Assembly: GCF_028583425.1 (NCBI RefSeq)
Contig: NC_072791.1
Coordinates: 40,245,368-40,309,367, forward strand
Direction of reading: 5' to 3'
Source: Eublepharis macularius
Taxonomy: Eukaryota; Chordata; Lepidosauria; Squamata; Eublepharidae
Length of the DNA stretch: 64,000 nucleotides
The position numbers and the translations under genes were made by a program. Under the pieces are notes generated by a model that was given only the letters and a program-made list of their open reading frames with translations, was not told the DNA's origin and searched no databases. Below, piece after piece: positions 21,781 to 64,000 of the stretch. Every line of letters starts with the position of its first letter. The stretch's first letter is position 1.

Positions 21781-21784
21781 TTTG

Positions 21785-22000
21785 GATAGCTTAGGCAAGC
21801 CTGATCTTGTCAGATAACAGAAGCTAAGTGGAGTCAGCCTTGGTCAGTAATTGGATGGGAGACCTTCCAGGATTGCTATGTAAAGGCAGGCAATGGCAAA
21901 CCACCTTCGTTAGTTTCTTGCCTTGAAAACTCCACTGGGGGGGAGGCAGTTGCTATAAATCAACTATGACATCAGGGCACTTTCCTCCTGCACCATGAGC
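21785..22000 (+). mobile_element. 5S-rRNA-derived SINE, best copy in the window
   Basis: The head from about 21798 follows 5S rRNA: GCCTGATCTTGTC, then GAAGCTAAG, TTGGTCAGTAATTGGATGGG and GAGACC. A SINE body follows (AGGCAGGCAATGGCAAACCA) with a tail around 21960-21980. The 5S internal promoter region is therefore present but mutated. It is a SINE and not a 5S gene, because the 5S part is incomplete and diverged and is fused to an unrelated body shared with the copies at 12663, 57447 and 61925. Confidence 0.85.
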
Positions 22001-22532
22001 AGAAGTGACCAGAACTCCTGGTGATGTTTTACCTTAATGGGGGGTGGGAGGTATCTCCTTGTGAGTTGGGGGAATTAGCATTCAAGGAGATGCAGCAAGA
22101 GGGGGTAACTTAGGGATCTCCACCAATGTATACCAGGATTGTTCTCTTAGAGAACTCTCAAATAAACAAGCAGATATTCTACAGGAAATGTTTCTTTTAT
22201 TAACAGAGAAATAAAAGGGAAATGTACAGAGAAACACACAAACAACATACATACAGAGCTAGCTAAGAAAAAAATTGAGGAAACAGGGAGAGCACTTCAG
22301 GATAGGGTGATAATTACATTACCAGTCTTGGAGAGGGGGAAGGTCCGTGGGAACACCAACAAAATGACCAATGCTTCACAGAAGAGAAAGAAGAGCTCAG
22401 ACATAATCTGAGGTTGCATAGTTGGGTCCCAGAACACACACCCATCATGTGCTTGAGGGCAGCCCAATTATAGGGCAAAATGTGTCCAAGGCAAAACTTG
22501 ATGTCTTGTCTCAAGGATAATGGCTTGTCCAG

Positions 22533-24068
22533 GATTCGGTTTCGCTTTCTCAGCCATGCCGGACGCTCCTCTCGGCAGGTCCGGGAGGAAACGACCGGGC
22601 ACCCTGACCGGGCGGCTGATCTGCAAGGATTAGCCCCCAGGACTCCCAGTTAGGGAGGCAGGATCCGGGACGCTGCGGGAAGAACCTCCCGGAATCAATG
22701 CGGGGGGGGGAATTGCCCGTTTGTCCCTATGGAGGCCGGCAGACGTGCGCGGCGCCTTGAGTGCCGCCGGGCAACGAGAAACGGCAAATAAAAGAAACAG
22801 GCGGAAGCCTGTAAACAAGCGAATCCCTTCTGTTCTACAAGCGTTTGTGAAGGAGAGGTTGATCTGAAGAAGACTTGCTCTTCCCCTTTGGTGAGTTCCA
22901 GGATCTGGCTGGCGCCCCCCCCCCCCAAATGGCAGCAAAGAAGCAAAGTCCCGCTCTCGGTAAGTCAATCTCGGCTACCTTGCAGAAGGGAGAGTCGCTC
23001 GAAGAGTTGGTGCGCAGGGCGGTGGTGGAAGCCATAAAACCCTTTGTTGACAAGCTGAACGAAACTGATCAAAGGGTGGGCTCAATTGAAAGCGAAGTGA
23101 AAACCATTAAGGAAGTAGCGGGGGGGGCAGAGAAGTCTGCTCTGGAAAGTGCGTCACTTGTGAAGGCTACGAAAAAAGAGCTGAAGTTGGTGGAGAACCA
23201 GCTGATCGGGCTACAGGTGGAACGAACGCAGACAACTTTGCGTCTCCAAAATGTGAAAGAGGAGGAAAATGAGGATCTGTGGGATTTGGTCTCGGAACTA
23301 CTGGCGACACCCGCGAGGACAACTAAAGAAGAGGTTAAAAGCGCCATTTTGGAGGTCCGTCGGGCTTCTTCAAAATATGCAACAAAGCGACAGTTGCCTC
23401 GCGAGATCATTATTGACTTTTCATTTTAAAAGATTCGGGACACTATCCTATATAACTCATACAATGCGGATTTGGACTTTATGGGTCATAAAGTCAAGAT
23501 TTTAAAGGACGTTCCATTTCTAGTCCGGAAAAGACGTTTTAAGTACAAAAAGTTCGCAGCTCTTCTGAGGGACCATGGAATAAAGTATAAATGGTTACTT
23601 CCGGAAGGAATATGGTTTAGACATAAAGATCAAGCCTATAAGATACTATCAGAAGATCAACTAAAGGATTTTGAGGATAAAAACCTGGAATTCCAGTGTA
23701 CCAAGAACGAAAAAAAGGAGAAGCCTGAGGGGGGGGGGGAGGAGAGCACCGCAGCTGCGGTTGCACAGAGAGAATTGCGTCCGGGACCCAGAAGGGGGAG
23801 GAAAGTTTAATTAGAATTTGAAATGTGTAATCTGTATGATTAACCACCCCATCATCATTTTATTGAGCTATTTTTTTCTATTATGGCAGTATGAAGGGAA
23901 AACATTGAAGTGTAGTGTTGAATGTAGTTTATCCTTCCCTTTATGTCCCCTTTTCCCCGCCCCTTCCCTTTCTCTTCATCCTTTCCCTTTCCTTGTGATA
24001 GTCTTGTGTAGTGTTATTGTAGTGTTGTGTAGTATACTGAAAAATAAAAAATTTATATAAATAAAAAA
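22533..24068 (+). mobile_element. ORF1-only L1-type unit (HAL1-like), copy B, complete unit
   Basis: A perfect 20-bp TSD (22513-22532 and 24069-24088) flanks this plus-strand unit. It consists of a CpG-rich 5' UTR of about 395 bp, ORF1 (22929-23810), a 3' UTR of about 220 bp with a pyrimidine-rich CTTTCCCTTT stretch, and an A-rich tail. Nothing between ORF1 and the tail resembles ORF2 (endonuclease-RT). All three copies share both termini, so the unit is a defined family and not random truncation. Confidence 0.92.
22929..23810 (+). pseudogene. L1-type ORF1 protein, one internal stop (copy B)
   Basis: ATG at 22929 opens MAAKKQSPALGKSISATLQK, followed by a coiled-coil region (LNETDQRVGSIESEVKTIKE; VKATKKELKLVENQLIGLQV), an RRM start (LRLQNVKEEENEDL) and a C-terminal domain. 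The frame has one in-frame TAA at 23427-23429, just after IIIDFSF, where copy C has a lysine codon. It otherwise stays in frame to TAA at 23808-23810, about 293 codons. ORF1p is an RNA-binding trimer in the L1 RNP. The ATG is supported by the same start in copies A and C. Confidence 0.87.
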
Positions 24069-24088
24069 AAGGATAATGGCTTGTCCAG

Positions 24089-25480
24089 AGGTTTGGACAA
24101 TAAGGAGAAGCTTAATGGCTCTACCAGGGTAGACAAAAGGTGTGAATGGGGTTTCATGACCCAGTTATTGCTGGATGGGGAGAACTATCAGGTCTCTGAA
24201 TAGCTCTGATTGGGAAGGTGGGCGAGAGAAGATATAGAAGGGCATTGATGAGATAAAACAGGAACTCCTGGAAGACTTCTTTGTGTCACTTAAGTGCTTC
24301 TCTGGGGCGTGAGGGGCAGCTAGTCGATCTGTCACATCTGGTAATTTTCCAACTCCAGCTGTGGTTGGCATCTGCTCTGCCTTTCCAGGCAGTGTTTTGT
24401 GCTTATGGGACAAGAGGAAGAAATTTATATTACATTCATAAACTGCTCTTTCAGTATGAGGAAGGGGTCTGACTGCTAACAATAAAGGATGCAACCTTCC
24501 AAAGTCAGTGAGCCAGCTGTGCAATTAGGGGACATACTACCCACAGAACAATGGTGGGTGATTGGACAGCATGCCTATCAAGAACATACCGGCTGAGTCT
24601 CTTATCTCCCCTCGCTGCCCCTGCCTACCAACTGCCACCCTGGGAAACAAAATAATTTGTAAACCTTCTGATGCCAATGAACTGTGCTCAACTCAAATTT
24701 TTATTAGTTACTTTCTGAATGCACACCCCTATTGATCTCTTAAAAGCAAAACCATGGATCTATTCACCCAACATAAAAATGTTTCGTTCCAACACTGCAA
24801 CCTCAAGCTGGAATCATCACACTGTATATTGCTGAATTTTGCCTTGGGTTGCCATTCTTTGTTATAGGATAGGTGATGTTGTAGCGAAGGCCTGGGACAG
24901 GAAACGGCTTCTGCAATAGGTCTATATATGCATGAGAAGAGGCAGTTTGTTCCTTTAAAATTCAGCTTGCATAAAGGAGTGATTCTTGTACGAGTTACCT
25001 GTGCTACCAGCCAGTTAATGGTTCCAAGATTGCTTTCTGAACTAACCTCTCCAGGGAGTGAGATAAAACAAAGCTAATTAGTTCCTTTTTGAATTTCTCA
25101 CTTCAGCTCTGCCTTTTTGGATAGCTCCTTAATAAACCGCTTAAAGTCGAGGCACCTGATGAGAATAAGATGGCTGAATAGACTTCAAATTCTTTTCCTA
25201 TGTATGTGTCTTTCTGCAAGAATTTGAGATGGGGAATATGGTGAATGCCAAAGAATGTATCAAGAGGTTTCCGGGGGGGGTTTTGTTGCCGTCCCAGACA
25301 GATTTCTCTTGTTCTACCTAAAATCCTGCTGTTAATGTGGATGTGTGAAAGATGAAAAAGGCAGACTTTTAAATGTATTTGCTTCAGGTTTTTTAATCAG
25401 TTGGTGGTCCTCAGGAAAATGCATTGGTAATCAATCACATTTCAGCATTGTTGAATTTGTTGTGTCATCCACATTCCTTT
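24089..25480. other. Intergenic stretch, nothing recognised
   Basis: Unique-looking sequence with short frames only. No TIR or TSD pair was found. Confidence 0.4.
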
Positions 25481-26330
25481 ACACAGCTGATCTGGCCACC
25501 TGGATTCATGCCACTGTAACATCGAGGCTAGACTACTGTAATGCACTCTACATAGGTCTCTCCTCAAAGTAGATTCAGAGACTCCCGCTGGTGCAGAACA
25601 CTGCAGTTCACTTACTCTTAGGACCTAGATGGAGTATGCATATTACTCCCATTTTGCAGTCGCTCAATTGGCTTCCCATCAGTTACTGGCCTCAATTCAA
25701 GGTCATGACTGTCACATTTAAAGCCCCTCATGGCCTTGACCCCTCATATCTGTGTGAACGCCTCTCCTCCTATGTTCTGCCATGGCAGCTTTGCTTATCT
25801 GAACAGGGATTTCTGCAGATATTGCCCTGCAGTTGGGCAAAATCAACAGCTGTCCACACAGGTGCTCTCTGTGGTTGTCCCTATCTCATGGAATGGCCTG
25901 CCTGAGGAAGGCAGGAAAGCTCCCACTGCTGGCTTTCCATAAACTATGCAAAACTGAATTATTCAGGAGGGGTTTCTAGCCAGATTACAGGGCTATAGGG
26001 AGATGCTTTGGTTGGGACATGGGACTATATACTACACTGTCTGCTGATGTAGATAATCATCACCAGGGAGTGTCCACTTTGCTTAACAGTCCATGTAAAT
26101 TAGTTACTCGTTGTTTCAAGATTTCATCTCTATGCTCGATTTCATGCTTGTTTTCAAATTTCCTGCCGCCATACCCTATTGTATCTGTTGACTGAATATC
26201 CTAACTGTTGTTCATTATGGTACTTGCTGCTCAGTGAACATCCTGACTGTTGTTTATATTGTATTTCACTTGCACAGTGTAATGCACCTTGGATCTCAGT
26301 GAGAAAGGCAGACTATAAATGAATAATAAT
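25481..26330 (+). mobile_element. L2/CR1-clade LINE, 3' end with RT C-terminal part
   Basis: The plus strand encodes HATVTSRLDYCNALYIGLSS (about 25508-25567), then VQNTAVHLLLGPRW, HITPILQSLNWLPI, FKVMTVTFKAPHGLDPSYLC and, in another frame, SVVVPISWNGLPEE. This is the standard C-terminal part of L2/CR1 RT proteins. The 3' end GATCTCAGTGAGAAAGGCAG then ACTATAAATGAATAATAAT (26292-26330) is the typical tail. There are a few frame breaks and one stop after LSSK, so it is a moderately old copy. Confidence 0.85.
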
Positions 26331-28037
26331 TCTACTGGAAGCACATTTTCAATACTTCATCCACCTTTCATACCATCAAGTTGTGCCCATTTAACTTCCC
26401 CACATTTACCTTCCCCACCCCCCACCGTTGTTCGATTCTTCTTTTTCTAGGAACCTGGACATCTGGATCGTGGCTTTTAGCTTCTTCACCTCCACAACCA
26501 TCACCACCAGCAGTAACTGCCTTTTGGTAGAACTTTAAAGGACAGAAGAAACCTTTGTCTATGACACTAGTGGGTATTTTCTTCTTCATACAGGTTATAC
26601 TTCTTTTTTTTTAATTTAACACATTATTTCAACGTTCATTTAAAATATGAAAAATAAATACTGTTAGGGAATCTGTGAAATTTCTCAGGAACCAGCTATC
26701 TAAGGTGATTACTGCCTCTTTTTCGCAAGGTTTTATGTACCTCCACAGTCTGTGGAGCATTCCTCCAAGGTTCTGTTAGTTTATCATCAAGCGCTTCATA
26801 CTCTAAAAAAAAACCTCTCTACCAGATAGGAACTTCCTGGCCAAGGCAGCTGATCCCTCAGCCTCTCTGGGGTGTAACCTACCTTATCTCCAATCTGATC
26901 TGATCTGTAACACTACACATCTAGGTATGCAACTTGCAGAATCAGAGCGGCTGCAATCCTAAGAACTTTCCCAGGCGTAAGCTCCATTGAATAAAAGGGG
27001 ACTTACTTCTGGGTCGACCTGTTTTGGCTTGCTCTCTCAAGCACTTGAATATGATAAAGTGGTTTTAATGGGGGGGAGGGATAAAAAGACACATAATCTT
27101 AAGTCAAATTCTGTATCTACATAGACTGCAGAACAAACCAATCCTACAATCTTAACCAGTTACTAAAAAATTGTATTTATATCGCCAGATGGAGAGGGAC
27201 TCCCCAGATGTGGAAAATCTGGAACCCAAGTCTTTTTTCAAGGAGATGCTAAGAAAGGAAATGTTTAGCTTCTGGGATGTTGGCCCAAGCTACTTCAAGA
27301 GGACTGAACTAATCTGAGATACTGATTTAGTCATAACCAGTGTTAACCCAATTCCCAACGGTCTAAAGCATTAGAAATACTTCCCTTGAAGCTAAAAGTA
27401 ATTATCCACTCTGTGGTTCTTTCAAAGACCCGCAAAGTGTATTGTTTCAAAGATTCAAATGAGCCATTAATAAGGGGAAAGTTAAAGTTCTGGCTGGGGA
27501 CATTTGCAACTGATTCCCCTGACAGGTGGGTTGGGGAGAGAAGCAATGGCCACAACTTCCTGGGATTCAAGGAAACTGCATTGATTTGATTTAAGACGTT
27601 ATTTATCCTCTAGCAATACTAACCTCTCTGTCTCCCACCATTTGGAACAGTGAAAGCAGGCGTTAGGAAGCTAAAGTTCACTTAATGCGCTAAAAAGATT
27701 CAAGAGGTGGTTTAAATCTAGTCCAGATTTGCAGAAGTTTCACTTCAAAATGTATAGATGATTTCCTAGCATAGTATTTTCAAGACTCAACAATCACCTT
27801 TTCACGTACGGAACCTCAGATTAAATAAAAACATAAGCCTCTGCCTTGGCTGAACGATCATTGACCCGACAAAACTGTGCCTGCTTTACTTCATAAAAAG
27901 CAGTGTCCATGACACTCCTCTAATGAGTCAAATTCCATCCAATCGGAAACCTGAGCTAATTAATAATAATCTCTCACTTTATTCAAGGTTTCGAACCTAA
28001 GAAATGCAACTGGGGCGGGGAGGGAGGTTGAAGTTTC
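26331..28037. other. Intergenic stretch with one short palindromic-MITE relic
   Basis: At 26948-27010 there is a half-copy of the GCAATCCTAAGAAC...CTTACTTCTGGG repeat also seen at about 35533-35600. The rest has no recognisable gene or element. Confidence 0.45.
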
Positions 28038-28048
28038 TTGGAAGGCGA

Positions 28049-28121
28049 ACTGTGATTCTCGAAAGCTTATGCTACAATAAAATTGGTTAGTCTTAAAGGT
28101 ACTACTGGACTCTTTTTGATT
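28049..28121 (+). mobile_element. 5'-truncated retroposon starting in a hammerhead-like segment, 11-bp TSD
   Basis: A 73-bp insert is flanked by an 11-bp duplication (28038-28048 and 28122-28132). It reads TCTCGAAAGCTTATGC, then ACAATAAAATTGGTTAGTCT and CTACTGGACTCTTTTTGATT. It belongs to the abundant reptile family whose 5' part is the hammerhead-like unit seen complete at 33236-33277. Here only the GAAA side survives. Confidence 0.7.
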
Positions 28122-28599
28122 TTGGAAGGCGACAGAATCACAAGTCATTTGCTCCCGGCTCTTCGGCACAGTTGCTCAGAACGGACGCCTAGATTGGAAC
28201 GCTAAGGGGGGGGGGGGACGGTCGCACTGCCTTTTGGTTATTGTAGTCCTTCCTGCTCAGTACTTTGCGCTCGACTCTGCGACGAGCCAAATGGCTACGG
28301 TTTTAATTAATTTTATTTACTTCCGGTTCTATGGCAATGCATAGAATCCGCCATATGCGGAACACGAATGCAAACTTACTGATAAAGTTATGTAAAATTT
28401 TCCTTAAAACGCTCCAAAATGCAATAACCCTCCATGCGGGGTGAAAAATTCACCCAAAGGGCTAGCTAATAATAACTCTTTTTTCTCCTTTTCTGTCGCC
28501 AGGGCCCCGCTTGGAAACACTCCGCAAGCTGCAATAATTAACCGGAAGAAATTTTCACCCATCCCTTTTTTTATTCTCTTTGGGCAAGCGTGCAAGGGC

Positions 28600-28884
28600 G
28601 GCGCTTCCACCCTCCTGATTGGCTGGAAGGAAGGCGTCGCCCATAATCATCAGTTTCAGGAATTGGCTGCTTTTACCCAATTCGAAGCAGCCATGTCAAG
28701 GAACGTCTGGGCCAATGAGCGCTCGGCGTCGACGACGTCCGGCGGCGATTGGAGGCTCCGGCGCAGCGGAGGCGGCCCAGGCGTTGCGGCGTGATTGGCT
28801 GCGGCGCCGTGGGTGGGCGGGGCGGAGGGGTGCCGGACTGAGGGCTCGGTCGGCGTTGCCTCTCAGGCAGGGACCGTCAGCGAG
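28600..28884 (+). promoter_or_regulatory. CpG-rich SEL1L promoter with five CCAAT boxes
   Basis: CCAAT/ATTGG boxes lie at 28618-28622, 28662-28666, 28712-28716, 28748-28752 and 28794-28798, with a GC box (GGGCGGGGCGG, about 28814-28824) and no TATA box. CpG density rises sharply from about 28,590 to 28,900. This architecture suits a broadly expressed ER gene with a dispersed start. Clustered CCAAT boxes suggest NF-Y binding, which is also the partner of ATF6 in the unfolded-protein response. No canonical ER-stress element was found (see rejected items). Confidence 0.75.
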
Positions 28885-63683
<34,799 letters not shown>

Positions 63684-64000
63684 TGATCCTTCTTTACTAT
63701 GTCTGGTGTGACCCATTGGGATAGCTTCAAGGTTAAATGATATTATATGGAACAGCTTTTGCCATATGAGTTGTAATAGTAATTTGTATTCTTGTTTCTT
63801 TGTTGCACCTAATGCTTGACATCCCATTCCCATTCAGCTGGTAGGTAAAGTTATGCTCAAAATGACAAGTAGCACTGTTTGTACTGGCTGATTCATTCGG
63901 CTACTCTGGTCATACAGGTTTTAGTGAGTAGCCAGACCAATTTGTTTTGCACGTGGCCCATCTGCACCATTGATAGTGGAGTTGTTCTGAAATTGTTGAA

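Noticed and set aside
21785-21880. Functional 5S rRNA gene
   Set aside because: The 5S-like part is diverged, incomplete and fused to a body shared with other dispersed copies, so it is a SINE.
28794-28812. ER-stress response element
   Set aside because: The canonical order is CCAAT-N9-CCACG; here the order on either strand is swapped, so only the spacing matches.

Overview
This window is vertebrate nuclear DNA, most likely from a squamate reptile and possibly a gecko. The host gene has many exons and GT-AG introns. The repeat load combines CR1/L2 LINEs with octamer-type tails, Penelope-like elements (PLEs), a 5S-rRNA-derived SINE, tRNA/MIR-like SINEs and hAT MITEs. I infer the organism from this repeat mix and from the protein; no species-specific marker is visible.

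Positions 1-28,600 hold no host gene I can support. They are layers of mobile elements: two PLE copies (1-~1010 minus; 5074-6879 plus, young, with inverted arms and a 13-bp target-site duplication, TSD), a compact element with a perfect 87-bp inverted repeat (3857-4437), two ORF1-only L1 units (10441-11970 minus; 22533-24068 plus), several L2/CR1 fragments, a broken Gypsy-type LTR element carrying a hAT MITE, nested SINE/hAT insertions, and a GC-rich block at about 17.9-20.6 kb that I cannot classify. In the human genome, as I recall it, the 5' side of SEL1L faces a gene-poor interval, which fits.

From 28,885 to the right edge the plus strand carries SEL1L, the ER-resident adaptor of the HRD1 ubiquitin-ligase complex in ER-associated degradation. 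Exons 1-20 can be placed to the base. Their phases agree throughout and give 729 codons: signal peptide, acidic N-terminal stretch, fibronectin type II domain, and three clusters of Sel1-like repeats. The last exon, expected to hold the membrane anchor and proline-rich tail, lies beyond the window. A CpG-rich promoter with five CCAAT boxes and a GC box precedes exon 1. The introns hold a third ORF1-only L1 unit (intron 6, antisense), two short PLE insertions (introns 12 and 17), CR1 and SINE copies, and palindromic MITEs. One old SINE ends at the splice acceptor of exon 15.

The most notable themes are: (a) PLE ends containing a hammerhead-ribozyme-like fold, with a second, unrelated repeat family carrying the same fold; (b) three ORF1-only L1 units sharing the same two ends, an apparent reptilian counterpart of mammalian HAL1; (c) insertions whose duplicated target sites can still be read, which date them relative to one another.
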